39,717 bases of DNA from Corynebacterium striatum ATCC 6940. GTDB taxonomy: Bacteria; Actinomycetota; Actinomycetes; Mycobacteriales; Mycobacteriaceae. A model generated the notes under the pieces. It was not told where the DNA came from and searched no databases. It saw only the letters and a list, made by a program, of their open reading frames with translations. This document shows positions 8,616 through 16,773 of this stretch, one piece after another. How positions within the stretch are numbered: position 1 is the stretch's first letter; the number at the start of each line of letters is the position of its first letter. The position numbers were made by a program, and so were the translations under genes. The stretch spans positions 437,015 through 476,731 of the forward strand of contig NZ_GG667520.1 in NCBI RefSeq assembly GCF_000159135.1, read 5' to 3'.

Positions 8616-9629
8616 CTACAGCGCGTACTCGCGGAGGCGATCCGCACGATTGCCGTCTCGCAGCTTTGCCATCACTTCGCGCTCGATCTGGCGGACGCGT
8701 TCGCGGGAAAGCCCAAATTTACGGCCAATCTGGTCGAGCGTGCGCGGGACACCGTCGTCCAATCCATAACGCAAACGGATGACATCCTGCTCGCGTTCTT
8801 CCAAGGTTTCGATGACGCCACGAATGTCGGAGTGACGCATTGCGGCAACGACTGCGGTTTCAGCATCCGTTGCTTCTGCATCCTCGATGAAGTCGCCGAG
8901 TGGTGCTTCTTCATCGGTGCCGACTGGCATATCCAAGGAAACAGGGTCGCGGGATTGGCGGAGGAGCATCTCGATCTTCGACTCCTCGATACCGGACTCT
9001 TCAGCGAGCTCTTCGTTGGTGGCTTCGCGGCCCAAGGACTGGTACATCTCGCGCTTGATGCGGGAGAGTTTATTGACCTGTTCGACCAAGTGGACTGGGA
9101 GGCGGATGGTGCGCGACTGATCTGCCATGCCGCGGGTGATGGCCTGGCGAATCCACCACGTTGCGTAGGTGGAGAATTTGAAGCCCTTGGCGTAGTCGAA
9201 CTTCTCCATGGCGCGGATTAGGCCAAGGTTGCCTTCCTGGATTAGGTCGAGGAGCGGCATTCCGCGACCGGTGTAGCGCTTGGCCAATGAAACGACGAGG
9301 CGAAGATTTGCTTCCAGCAGGTGGGAACGAGCCTTCTTGCCCTCGCGAACCAAGATCTTGAGGTCGCGCTTTTCGGCGCGGGTGATCTTTTCTGCATTCG
9401 CGAGTTTGTACTCTGCGTAAAGGCCAACTTCGATGCGCTGGGCGAGTTCTACCTCGTCTTCGGCGCTGAGCAGAGCAGTTTTGCCGATGCCGTTGAGATA
9501 AACGCGAACCAGATCGGCGGACGGATTGTCATTGGTTTGATTACGACGCGAACCGCGATCAACTTCCTGCTCTTCTGCGAGTGAGTCTTTACCAAGGTCA
9601 GCAGCGGTGCTGTCGGACTTGTTGGCCAT
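8616..9629 (-). CDS. sigB: RNA polymerase sigma factor SigB (group 2)
   Basis: SigB is the non-essential, primary-like sigma factor used by corynebacteria under stress and in the transition to stationary phase. The 337-residue protein has region 1.2 ([20 protein letters not shown]), region 2 with [14 protein letters not shown] near residue 157, region 3, and a C-terminal region 4 helix-turn-helix ([20 protein letters not shown] near 301-320). It lacks the long N-terminal extension of SigA. ATG 9629 is preceded by AGGAGG with a 6-nt spacer. Gene order sigB-dtxR-galE is the usual one in the genus. A SigH-type promoter lies upstream, consistent with stress induction. Confidence 0.95.
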   Translation of the reverse strand: MANKSDSTAADLGKDSLAEEQEVDRGSRRNQTNDNPSADLVRVYLNGIGKTALLSAEDEVELAQRIEVGLYAEYKLANAEKITRAEKRDLKILVREGKKARSHLLEANLRLVVSLAKRYTGRGMPLLDLIQEGNLGLIRAMEKFDYAKGFKFSTYATWWIRQAITRGMADQSRTIRLPVHLVEQVNKLSRIKREMYQSLGREATNEELAEESGIEESKIEMLLRQSRDPVSLDMPVGTDEEAPLGDFIEDAEATDAETAVVAAMRHSDIRGVIETLEEREQDVIRLRYGLDDGVPRTLDQIGRKFGLSRERVRQIEREVMAKLRDGNRADRLREYAL

Positions 9630-9666
9630 GTCGAGCCTCCTGAGGTTGCGGCTTGTTGCAACATGT

Positions 9667-9697
9667 ACAACGGCCCTCGGACCCTTTTAGTTCCCGT
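9667..9697 (-). promoter_or_regulatory. Putative SigH-dependent promoter of sigB
   Basis: On the minus strand CGGGAAC (9696-9690) is followed, about 17 bp later, by CGTTGT (9672-9667). This matches the corynebacterial SigH consensus (GGAA-type -35, CGTT-type -10), though with a slightly short spacer. The -10 element ends 37 bp before the sigB start. Control of sigB by SigH is known in C. glutamicum; the assignment here rests on the motif alone. Confidence 0.5.
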
Positions 9698-9729
9698 GTC
9701 TAAAAATTTTTCGAGTTCTATGCCGGAAA

Positions 9730-9765
9730 GGGGCTGACCCTCCCCGCAAATGGGGGAGGGTCTGG
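9730..9765 (-). terminator. Terminator after the YheO/DauR-type regulator
   Basis: GACCCTCCCC (9736-9745) pairs perfectly with GGGGAGGGTC (9753-9762). On the minus strand the stem is followed by AGCCCCTTTCC. It lies between the stop of the regulator at 9808 and the sigB promoter. Confidence 0.6.
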
Positions 9766-9807
9766 GAGGGGCTTGCCCAAAGGCGCTAGAAGCGTGGAGC
9801 GAGGTAC

Positions 9808-10560
9808 CTAATTGCGCACCTTGACTAGATAACGGTAGATGGTGGGTTCGGAGACCCCAAGGCGTTGTGCTGCTGCGCTAATGCCACCTTTGAGGAGGAA
9901 GAACCCGTTTTCTTCCAGGGTGCGGACAACTTCGATGCGTTCATCGCGTTGCATGCGATCAACGGGGGCATTTTGGGTTGCAATAGCGGCATCGAGCATC
10001 GATTCGAGCAAATTCTCAACGTTGTCGCGGAGAGATTCGCTGACCGCTTCTTCCTCGGCAGTGGGCTGGGTGACAATGGTCTGAGCGACCTGGGCGCCTG
10101 GGTATCCGCCGAAGGCTTGGGTCTTGTCCTTGGCTTCTTCGGTGCTGCCAATGAGGAAGTTGGCAGCGTTGCGGATAGCAACAAGATCCGAAATGTCCAC
10201 ATTAATACACAGCATGCCGCGCATGTGGCCAGTCGAATCGCGGAGGAAATAGCTGGAGGAGTGGCAAATCTTTCCCTCAGCATTGACAGCCCGGTAACCG
10301 GTCATCATGGGTACTGCGGCTGCGTCGCCTTGCTTCATAAACCATAAAGCGAAGTCTGTGACCGGGCCGCCGATTTTGCGCCCTGAAATATGGCCATTTG
10401 CGATTGCAATGATGGACTGGTCCGGTACATCGAGATCGTGCAAGACGATTTCAGTGTTGGGGCCCAGGGCTTGGCCTAGAAATTCGACGAGAGGTACGTA
10501 CTGCCCGAGGAAATCTTGGTCAATGCCGTGACTGTTGAGCTCATTCATCAGTTGAAGCAT
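9808..10560 (-). CDS. YheO/DauR-family transcriptional regulator
   Basis: A DNA-binding regulator with an N-terminal PAS-like YheO domain (VEFLGQALGPNTEIVLHDLD, then RDSTGHMRGMLCINVDIS) and a C-terminal helix-turn-helix (ISAAAQRLGVSEPTIYRYLVKVRN at the very end). Family members such as DauR control amino-acid catabolism, and the PAS-like domain probably senses a small ligand. The next genes upstream on the same strand are L-serine ammonia-lyase and a serine permease, so control of serine use is a reasonable guess. The 250-residue reading from ATG 10560 is preferred: AGGA lies 10 nt before it, and the extra 15 residues from 10605 do not resemble the family. A terminator separates it from sdaA, so it has its own promoter. 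Confidence 0.85.
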   Translation of the reverse strand: MLQLMNELNSHGIDQDFLGQYVPLVEFLGQALGPNTEIVLHDLDVPDQSIIAIANGHISGRKIGGPVTDFALWFMKQGDAAAVPMMTGYRAVNAEGKICHSSSYFLRDSTGHMRGMLCINVDISDLVAIRNAANFLIGSTEEAKDKTQAFGGYPGAQVAQTIVTQPTAEEEAVSESLRDNVENLLESMLDAAIATQNAPVDRMQRDERIEVVRTLEENGFFLLKGGISAAAQRLGVSEPTIYRYLVKVRN

Positions 10561-10608
10561 GTCCTTGTGTTCCTGACATTTAGATAGATGGATAGATATT
10601 AGCACAAA

Positions 10609-10656
10609 ATAAGGCGGATGAACACGAGCGGCGTAGCGCTGTGTTCACCCGCCTTA
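10609..10656 (-). terminator. Terminator downstream of sdaA
   Basis: ATAAGGCGG-TGAACAC pairs with GTGTTCA-CCGCCTTAT over a loop containing GCGGCGTAGCGC. On the minus strand the stem runs into TTTTG. It follows the sdaA stop by 18 bp and precedes the regulator gene. Confidence 0.8.
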
Positions 10657-10673
10657 TGGGTGACTTCGGAATG

Positions 10674-12050
10674 CTAGCCGCACACCGGAATTGGAGGATG
10701 AACAGCCAGCGCGAGGCCGCCTTGTGAAGTCTCGCGGTACTTGGCATTCAAGTCCTTGCCAGTCTTGTACATGGTCCAGATGACCTCGTCGAGGCTGACG
10801 CATGGCTTGCTCTCACGTTCGAGGGCCATGCGGGCACTGGTGATTGAGTCAACTGCAGCCACAGCATTACGCTCAATGCAAGGAACCTGTACTTGGCCGA
10901 GGACTGGGTCACAGGTCAGGCCAAGCTTGTGCTCCATGCCAATCTCGGCAGCTACGCAAACTTGTTCTGGGGTGCCACCCATGAGTTGAGCCAAGCCACC
11001 TGCGGCCATTGAGCAGGCAACACCGATTTCGCCTTGGCAACCGACCTCTGCACCCGAGATGGATGCATTCATCTTGTACAGCGAAGCAATTTGGTTGCAC
11101 GCGAAGATGTAGTCCGCGAACATATCCTCGGTAACTGGCTCGACAAACTTGTCGTAGTACGCAAGCACTGCTGGGACAACGCCGCAGGCGCCGTTGGTTG
11201 GGGCAGTGACAACGCGGCCACATGATGCGTTTTCCTCTGAGATTGCCAGTGCAAACATGTTGACCCAGCTGAGGATGTTCAAGCCGTCATGTGGCTCTTC
11301 CTTTTCCAAGCGACGCTTTAGGGCAGCCGCGCGGCGCGGAACGAGAAGGGCACCAGGCAGCGGGCCGTCGGAGGAGGAGCCGCGGACAATGCCGGTGTAC
11401 ATGACGTCGCGAACCTTGCGAAGGTGCTCACGAACTTCTTCTTCGGAGCGAAGCGCAAGCTCATTAGCCATGCCCAACTCTGGGAGGGTCATGTTGTTTG
11501 TCTCACACAGGGCAAGCATTTCAGCAGCGCTGGCGTAGGTATAAGGAACCTTGATGTTGTCCTCGCCGCGCTTGGCAAAGTCTTCCTGGGAGACAATGAA
11601 CCCGCCGCCGATGGAGTAGTAGGTCTTGTGCAGGAGTTCTTCTTCGTCGTCGTCGAAGGCGATGAGGCACATGCCGTTCTCATGCATCGGTAGGTATTCG
11701 TCGTGGAAGAAGAAGCCGCCTTCTTTCGGGAAGTCAACTTCACGGGTACCGCCAAGCATGAGCTTTTCGGAGGCGTGGATGTCCTTGACGAACTCGGAGA
11801 TCCCGTCAATGTCAACGGTTTCCGGCTCCTCCCCGGCAAGGCCCAGGAGGATGGCCTTGTCGGTGGAGTGGCCGATACCTGTTAGAGACAGGGAGCCGTA
11901 GACATTAGCTTGAATGCGAGTGACGTGCTCGAACAGTTCCTTTTCCTTGAGCTCATCAACAAACGCCTTGCCAGCTTTCATTGGGCCAAGCGTGTGTGAG
12001 CTTGAGGGGCCGATGCCAATCTTGAACATATCGAAGATGCTGATGAACAT
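10674..12050 (-). CDS. sdaA: L-serine ammonia-lyase (iron-sulfur L-serine dehydratase)
   Basis: SdaA converts L-serine to pyruvate and ammonia with a [4Fe-4S] cluster in the cytoplasm. The 458-residue single chain has the N-terminal beta-domain motif GIGPSSSHTLGPMKAG (12-27) and the C-terminal alpha-domain. Cys289 (TAPTNGACG), Cys338 (GCQGE) and Cys346 (ACSMAA) sit where cluster ligands are expected. The end (KYRETSQGGLALAVHPP, then IPVCG) is the typical C-terminal tail with its penultimate cysteine. Start ATG 12050 is preceded by AAGGA with a 6-nt spacer. It lies 51 bp after the permease gene on the same strand, so import and deamination of serine are probably one transcription unit. Oxygen lability is expected for this class. 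Confidence 0.95.
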   Translation of the reverse strand: MFISIFDMFKIGIGPSSSHTLGPMKAGKAFVDELKEKELFEHVTRIQANVYGSLSLTGIGHSTDKAILLGLAGEEPETVDIDGISEFVKDIHASEKLMLGGTREVDFPKEGGFFFHDEYLPMHENGMCLIAFDDDEEELLHKTYYSIGGGFIVSQEDFAKRGEDNIKVPYTYASAAEMLALCETNNMTLPELGMANELALRSEEEVREHLRKVRDVMYTGIVRGSSSDGPLPGALLVPRRAAALKRRLEKEEPHDGLNILSWVNMFALAISEENASCGRVVTAPTNGACGVVPAVLAYYDKFVEPVTEDMFADYIFACNQIASLYKMNASISGAEVGCQGEIGVACSMAAGGLAQLMGGTPEQVCVAAEIGMEHKLGLTCDPVLGQVQVPCIERNAVAAVDSITSARMALERESKPCVSLDEVIWTMYKTGKDLNAKYRETSQGGLALAVHPPIPVCG

Positions 12051-12101
12051 TGCTTTTCCTTGAATCCTCAGAGTTTCCAGATTTCCGGTTCGTACTCTGA
12101 C

Positions 12102-13514
12102 CTAGAAGGCCTGGACGATGGTGTAGATGATGGTGGCGAGGGCGATGAGGCCCATGAAGAAGACGAAGTAGTTGGAAGCCTTGCCCTTGAAGCGAGCCAG
12201 TGCGGGAACCTTGTGGATTGCCCACATCGGGATGAGGAAGAGGATGAGTGCAATCGTCGGGCCACACAGGGTTTCAATCATGCCCAGGATGGATGGGTCT
12301 GCCCAAGCGGTCAGCCATGCGGTAACCAGCATGAAGATGAGGGTGATAGTGCCAAGCTTGCGAGCGGTTGCAGCGTCGTCCTTTTCGAGGTTCTTGTTGC
12401 CCTTGAGGATGAGGCCTTCGAAGCCTTCAGCAGCGCCGAGGTAGTGGCCGAGGAAGGACTTTGCAACAGCGACCATTGCGATAATCGGTGCAATCCACTG
12501 GATGATCGGGGTATCGAAGTGGTTAGCCAGGTAGGACAGGATGGTGATGTTCTGGGACTTTGCTTCTGCCATGTCAGCTGGGGACAGCGCCAGGGCGCAG
12601 GAGAAGACGAAGAACATGACGACGACGACCATAAGGATTTCTGCGCGCAGCAGGGTCTTGCGTGCCTTGACCTCAGCGAACTTGCCGTAGGTCTCGCGGC
12701 GGTCAACTGCGAAGGAGGAAATCATCGGGGAGTGGTTGAAGGAGAAGACCATAACCGGAACCAGGAGCATCAGGGTGACACCCAAGCTGTGGCCGGAAGC
12801 TTCACGGGCAACGTTCAGGTCGAAGGAATCGAACAATGCGGTGTTCCACTTCGGGATGAGGTAGACGGATAGCAGAACCAGAACGCCGATGAACGGGTAG
12901 ACCAGCCAAGACATGACCTTGACGATGACATCCTTGCCCATGCGGACGATGAGGATGAGACCACCGACCAGCAGGAGGGAGGTCAGCCAGCGTGCCGGCG
13001 GGTTAATACCGATTTGGTTCTGGAGGAAGGAATTAACCGTGTTGGTGATGGTCACGGAGTAAACCAAGAGAATCGGGTAGACGGAGAGGAAGTACAGGAT
13101 GTTCATGAACACGCCTGCCTTAATTCCGAAGTGCTCCTCGACGACGTCGGTGAGGTCGCCTTCTGGCTTGGAGCTAGAGAGCACCAGGCGGGTGAGGCCA
13201 CGGTGTGCCCAGTAGGTCATTGGCAGTGCCACGACCGTCATGATGAGCAGTGGGATGATGCCGCCGATGCCTGCGTTGATGGGGAGGAACAAGACGCCGG
13301 CGCCGATTGCGGTGCCAAAGAGTGACAGCATCCAGGTGAGGTCTGACTTGTTCCACTTTGGGGCGCCGGTGGTTCCGGAGAATGGTGACTGCGATGAGTC
13401 AGCGGAAGTGGACTGTTCGGCCTTCAATGCTTTGGAGGTCTTGAGGCTCTCCGGCATGTTGGGCTCATTCTCTGGGTGATTCGCGGTGTTGTTCCGCAAG
13501 ACTGAGTGAGACAT
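12102..13514 (-). CDS. sdaC: Serine permease, SdaC-type (HAAAP family)
   Basis: A 470-residue integral membrane protein of the hydroxy/aromatic amino acid permease family, whose SdaC branch imports serine with protons. A polar N-terminal tail of about 55 residues precedes the first helix, SLFGTAIGAGVLFLPINAGI (about 64-83), the family's hallmark. About eleven hydrophobic segments follow, including VFSFNHSPMISSFAVDRRE in the middle. The long soluble N-terminus is somewhat unusual. ATG 13514 has AGGAG seven nt upstream. The gene is the first of a unit with sdaA, which supports serine as substrate. Threonine or D-serine are possible alternatives. Confidence 0.88.
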   Translation of the reverse strand: MSHSVLRNNTANHPENEPNMPESLKTSKALKAEQSTSADSSQSPFSGTTGAPKWNKSDLTWMLSLFGTAIGAGVLFLPINAGIGGIIPLLIMTVVALPMTYWAHRGLTRLVLSSSKPEGDLTDVVEEHFGIKAGVFMNILYFLSVYPILLVYSVTITNTVNSFLQNQIGINPPARWLTSLLLVGGLILIVRMGKDVIVKVMSWLVYPFIGVLVLLSVYLIPKWNTALFDSFDLNVAREASGHSLGVTLMLLVPVMVFSFNHSPMISSFAVDRRETYGKFAEVKARKTLLRAEILMVVVVMFFVFSCALALSPADMAEAKSQNITILSYLANHFDTPIIQWIAPIIAMVAVAKSFLGHYLGAAEGFEGLILKGNKNLEKDDAATARKLGTITLIFMLVTAWLTAWADPSILGMIETLCGPTIALILFLIPMWAIHKVPALARFKGKASNYFVFFMGLIALATIIYTIVQAF

Positions 13515-13820
13515 TTTCTTTCTCCTGCGTCTCTAGATGGTCGACCGAAGCTTTAGAGCTTGGTGCAACCTTGCAAGCCTTGAGAATTTTCTCTCGGTTA
13601 CAATTCTGCAACTGCCTTCGGACGTTTTGCTCTTTGTCCTGCAGTTTCAGCCCTTTTTGCTTCGCTGTAGTTTCATCATAAACCCGCAGCGGTGAGAGGT
13701 AATAATAAATTATCGTATTGCAAGCACGTTTTTTATCACTCTTTAAAAATTTGATTTTTACGCCGGTCTGTGCTTTGTTCAACAACCTGATGGGTGGAGT
13801 GAAGTATCACATATTCAAAT
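13515..13820 (-). promoter_or_regulatory. AT-rich leader/promoter region of sdaC-sdaA
   Basis: About 300 bp of AT-rich sequence in front of sdaC holds no convincing gene; an open frame of 106 codons here is compositionally unlike a protein and overlaps sdaC. Several -10-like hexamers are visible on the minus strand (TATGAT, TATTAT, GATAAT). Without a clear -35 or operator I do not choose among them. The length leaves room for a regulated 5' leader. Confidence 0.35.
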
Positions 13821-13850
13821 AGAAAACGCGCAGGTAAAAAGCCTGCGCGC
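13821..13850 (-). terminator. Terminator after dtd
   Basis: A perfect 8-bp stem CGCGCAGG / CCTGCGCG (13827-13834, 13842-13849) with a 7-nt loop. On the minus strand it is followed by TTTTCT. It lies 28 bp after the dtd stop. Confidence 0.82.
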
Positions 13851-13877
13851 GGTGAGGGATTGGGCTGTGGGAAAGTT

Positions 13878-14333
13878 TTAGGCCTCCACGAGAACTGTGA
13901 ATGGACCCTGATTTACGGATGCAACATCCATCATTACCCCGAATTTTCCGGTCTCAACATGGAGTCCCCGTGAGAGAAGTTTTGCAGTGATTCTCTCTAT
14001 TACGGGTTCTGCCTTCTCTCCCGGCGCAGCATCGGACCAGGAAGGACGACGGCCCTTGGCAGTCTTTCCGTACAGCGTAAATTGACTGACGACCAACACT
14101 GGAGCGCCAGCTTCCTCAACGCTTCTTTCACCTTCAAGAATGCGCAGTTCGGCGATCTTGCGTGCCATTTTCTCAATAGCAGCCTCGAGCTCACTGTCCG
14201 AGGACTCGGTATCAATGCGAGAAATTCCAATCAGTGCCAGAATTCCTCCGGTATCTGGGCAGTCAATTTCCCCCACGACCTCCCCATTTACGGTTACGGA
14301 TGCGTGAGAAACACGCGTGAGAACGGCTCGCAT
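13878..14333 (-). CDS. dtd: D-aminoacyl-tRNA deacylase
   Basis: Dtd hydrolyses D-aminoacyl-tRNA (and glycyl-tRNA-Ala) to keep D-amino acids out of proteins. The 151-residue product is full length and has both family motifs: SQFTLYG (about 83-89, SQxxL-type) and NQGPFT near the C-terminus (NxGPxT with its cis Gly-Pro). The ATG at 14333 overlaps the stop of the upstream methyltransferase gene by one base (TAATG), and AGGAGG sits within that gene's last codons, so translation is coupled. The DUF3099 gene, methyltransferase gene and dtd form one overlapping minus-strand operon. Confidence 0.95.
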   Translation of the reverse strand: MRAVLTRVSHASVTVNGEVVGEIDCPDTGGILALIGISRIDTESSDSELEAAIEKMARKIAELRILEGERSVEEAGAPVLVVSQFTLYGKTAKGRRPSWSDAAPGEKAEPVIERITAKLLSRGLHVETGKFGVMMDVASVNQGPFTVLVEA

Positions 14334-15994
14334 TAATCCTCCTCTTGGTCGGTCGAGTTGTCGGAGTGGGCATCTCCCTGGAGATCGTCGCGGTTTCCCT
14401 CAAAGGTGACGCTGCTTGCAGAAGCGGTATCAACGTTGGTGAATGCTAAGAGATCCGTCGGGATGATAAGCCCATGGCGGATGAGATCGACCATCGCGGG
14501 AATCGCCGAGGCCACGAGTTCTTCTTCGTCGAAGCCCTGGGCTTCAGCATAGAGCTCGATTGTTTCTCCCAAATTCAGACCGTGCGGGTTGAGGCCTGCA
14601 ACGATGGACGCGATGTGCTTGTCGACGTCGTGGGACCACCGTGGCCCTTCCGTGCGGGTTAAACGCAACGCTGCCGGCAAGAAACCCATTCCGAGCTCGT
14701 TATCTGGAAGGCCGATGTCTTCCCGTGCTACGCCAGGGCGGACCTGGAAGTGCTTGGTTTCGATTTCGCCGGGGACGAGGTTGCGCAGCCAGGCAATGCG
14801 CGCGAAATATTCCTCTACCTCTGGTCCCAGCGGATCTGTGAACGGTTGTGGCATGTATTCGGCAAGGATGTCGGAGGGCTCGTCGTCGCCGATTCTCTGG
14901 ATGGCCACGAATCCGAACCCAATCCCGGTGACATCGTGTGCAGAAAAGTGCTCAAGCCACAGCCGGGCGCGTTCGCGTCCTTCTAGCGAGCGCACGTCTA
15001 CGGATTCGTCCTTGAGCCATGTCGATACATAAAGCGCAGGATCAGCCACGTCGCGCTGGATGATCCATGCGGCAACACCAGTGTCGGGCAGCCAAGAAGC
15101 CACACGCTGCTGCCAGGATTGTTCGCCCTGATGCACCCACGCAGCGAGGACGTGCGCGCTGCCACCCGGATTGAGGTGCTCAACTGCCTGGGAGACCACG
15201 AGTTCACTGGCGCCATCGAGGTTGAGCCCAGAGTCACGATAAATATGACCAACCTCTGGCAAACCCACCACAAAGGGAGGGTTAGCAACGATTCGGTCGA
15301 AGCTCATTCCTGCAACCGGCTCAAACCAGGAGCCTTGCAGAAGTTCTACCTTGTCGCTTGCGTCTGTGCCTGCCGCTGCGATTGTCGCGCGTGCCAGCTC
15401 AAGGGCTCGCTCGTGCAGATCGGTCGCCGTGACATGCTCTGCGGTCGATAGCTGACCCAGTAGCTGTACACCTGAACCCGTTCCCAAGTCCAAGGCGGAC
15501 TCGACTGGAGTCAGCGGAGTCGACTGGAGAAGCGAGAGGCTAGCCGCACCGACGCCTAGGACGTGGCCTGGGCCGGGTACATGATCGACGAGCCCGGCAT
15601 CGACGTCGGAAAAGACTAGTCGATTCTCACCCACAATGATGTGCGGCCGGATGTCATAAGCAATGCAGACCTTGCCAACGTCGTTGCGCTGGGCGATGCC
15701 TGCATCCAGTAGCTTCGTGGCAAGCCTGGCACTCAGGACGTCGGAAAGCTGCTCCGGCGTGACAGCATCGTGAAGGATAAACAGGCGGATGAGGGCGTCG
15801 AGAGTGGTATCGCCTGCAGCACCTAAGGCTACGGCCGCTGGCTCGCCACGGTGCATAGCCTCCGTGTACTCCGGACCCAAATGTCCGGCGATGCCATCGG
15901 CGGTGAAGCCGTGCGTGGTGAGAAACGCGCTGAGTTCTGCGGCAACCTCGGCCACTGGGTACTCGGGCTGGAAAGCAGGGCCAAAGATAGTCAT
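14333..15994 (-). CDS. Class I SAM-dependent methyltransferase (HemK/PrmA-like)
   Basis: A 553-residue actinobacterial methyltransferase of unassigned substrate. An N-terminal helical domain (about 1-130) is followed by a Rossmann methyltransferase core with motif I LDLGTGSG (168-175), acidic motif [13 protein letters not shown] (191-201), and NPPF (238-241). The last is the signature of enzymes that methylate amide or amine nitrogens in proteins, RNA or DNA. A C-terminal domain of about 200 residues, acidic at its end, is not assigned. The start ATG at 15994 overlaps the DUF3099 stop by four bases (ATGA), and the stop overlaps the dtd start. The NPPF motif suggests an N-methyltransferase acting on the translation machinery or DNA, but this is inference. 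Confidence 0.85.
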   Translation of the reverse strand: MTIFGPAFQPEYPVAEVAAELSAFLTTHGFTADGIAGHLGPEYTEAMHRGEPAAVALGAAGDTTLDALIRLFILHDAVTPEQLSDVLSARLATKLLDAGIAQRNDVGKVCIAYDIRPHIIVGENRLVFSDVDAGLVDHVPGPGHVLGVGAASLSLLQSTPLTPVESALDLGTGSGVQLLGQLSTAEHVTATDLHERALELARATIAAAGTDASDKVELLQGSWFEPVAGMSFDRIVANPPFVVGLPEVGHIYRDSGLNLDGASELVVSQAVEHLNPGGSAHVLAAWVHQGEQSWQQRVASWLPDTGVAAWIIQRDVADPALYVSTWLKDESVDVRSLEGRERARLWLEHFSAHDVTGIGFGFVAIQRIGDDEPSDILAEYMPQPFTDPLGPEVEEYFARIAWLRNLVPGEIETKHFQVRPGVAREDIGLPDNELGMGFLPAALRLTRTEGPRWSHDVDKHIASIVAGLNPHGLNLGETIELYAEAQGFDEEELVASAIPAMVDLIRHGLIIPTDLLAFTNVDTASASSVTFEGNRDDLQGDAHSDNSTDQEED

Positions 15995-16470
15995 CGTGGG
16001 TCCTTTTCGTCGAAATCTATGTCGTGGTCAATGGTCTCAACTGGCTGATCTTCGATCGCCCTGCGTTGTTGATTGGCAATCTGCTGTGCCTGAGCTTGTG
16101 CCATCTGGCGGGCAAGAGCCGGTTTGTAGACGTTCTTTTCCCTCTTGTCCTTCGGCTGCCCCTTGCCATTGCCAATGACAACCGCAATCCACGGCAGCGG
16201 GAATGTCACGCCAATGATGAGCGTCGCGACAAGCCACGCATCGTAGAAATAGATGAGGGCGCCGCCTACCAGCAGAGAAGGAACGCGCAGAAACTGCAGG
16301 ATCGAGTAGATGACCTCACGTCTGTGGCGGTCTTGGCCTGGGGAGAGCTGAGCGTCCGTGATGAGGTGAGCTTCGCGGCGTCGAAAAGCGCGGCGGGGAG
16401 ACCAACGCCCCGATTGTGGGGTGGCCTTCGGCCTATAACCGGACCTATCGCGCGAGTTCTTTGAGGACAT
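15991..16470 (-). CDS. DUF3099 membrane protein
   Basis: A small integral membrane protein of the actinobacterial DUF3099 family, function unknown. Two hydrophobic segments are visible in the central part, VIYSILQFLRVPSLLVGGAL and an adjacent stretch ending in FPLPWIAVVIGNG. The N-terminal half is basic and the C-terminus is acidic, ending in [11 protein letters not shown] take ATG 16470 (MSSKNSRDRSGYRP, 159 residues); an open frame reaches 16617 but would overlap the divergent DUF3039 gene. No strong ribosome site precedes 16470, so a start further in is possible. The stop overlaps the methyltransferase start by 4 bp. Confidence 0.7.
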   Translation of the reverse strand: MSSKNSRDRSGYRPKATPQSGRWSPRRAFRRREAHLITDAQLSPGQDRHRREVIYSILQFLRVPSLLVGGALIYFYDAWLVATLIIGVTFPLPWIAVVIGNGKGQPKDKREKNVYKPALARQMAQAQAQQIANQQRRAIEDQPVETIDHDIDFDEKDPR

Positions 16471-16530
16471 GCGTACAAGGGTAGACGTGCGACTCGCGAA
16501 GTTCGACACCAATGCGGCATTATGGGTGGG

Positions 16531-16773
16531 GTGAGTACGACGACTAAGACGATTGAACGTCCCGACATCCGTGAGGATTCGTCGACGACTGATAATGACA
16601 CCCCAAAGTTCTTCCACTACGTGAAGAAGAACCAGATTTTGGACTCCGCGGTCAACGGTAAGTACGTCGTTGCACTGTGCGGCGAGACCTTCCCCGTAAC
16701 CAAGCAGGCAAAGCCCGGCTCCCCGGTGTGCCCGGATTGTGAGCGCGTGTACAAGGGGCTGCGACGCAAGTGA
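16531..16773 (+). CDS. DUF3039 zinc-ribbon-like protein
   Basis: An 80-residue conserved actinobacterial protein of unknown function. The C-terminal half carries one cysteine in VALCGE and a CPDCERVYKGL pair, which could bind zinc. GTG 16531 (reading as MSTTTKTIERPDIRED) is chosen because the protein then begins at the conserved part; an ATG at 16522 would add three residues. No ribosome site is obvious, so the gene may be leaderless. It ends with a 4-base GTGA overlap with the following helicase gene, a common arrangement that points to translational coupling. Confidence 0.8.
   Translation: MSTTTKTIERPDIREDSSTTDNDTPKFFHYVKKNQILDSAVNGKYVVALCGETFPVTKQAKPGSPVCPDCERVYKGLRRK

Noticed and set aside
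13465..13785. 106-codon minus-strand frame in the sdaC leader
   Set aside because: Lys/Gln-rich translation of AT-rich DNA with no ribosome site, overlapping the sdaC start.
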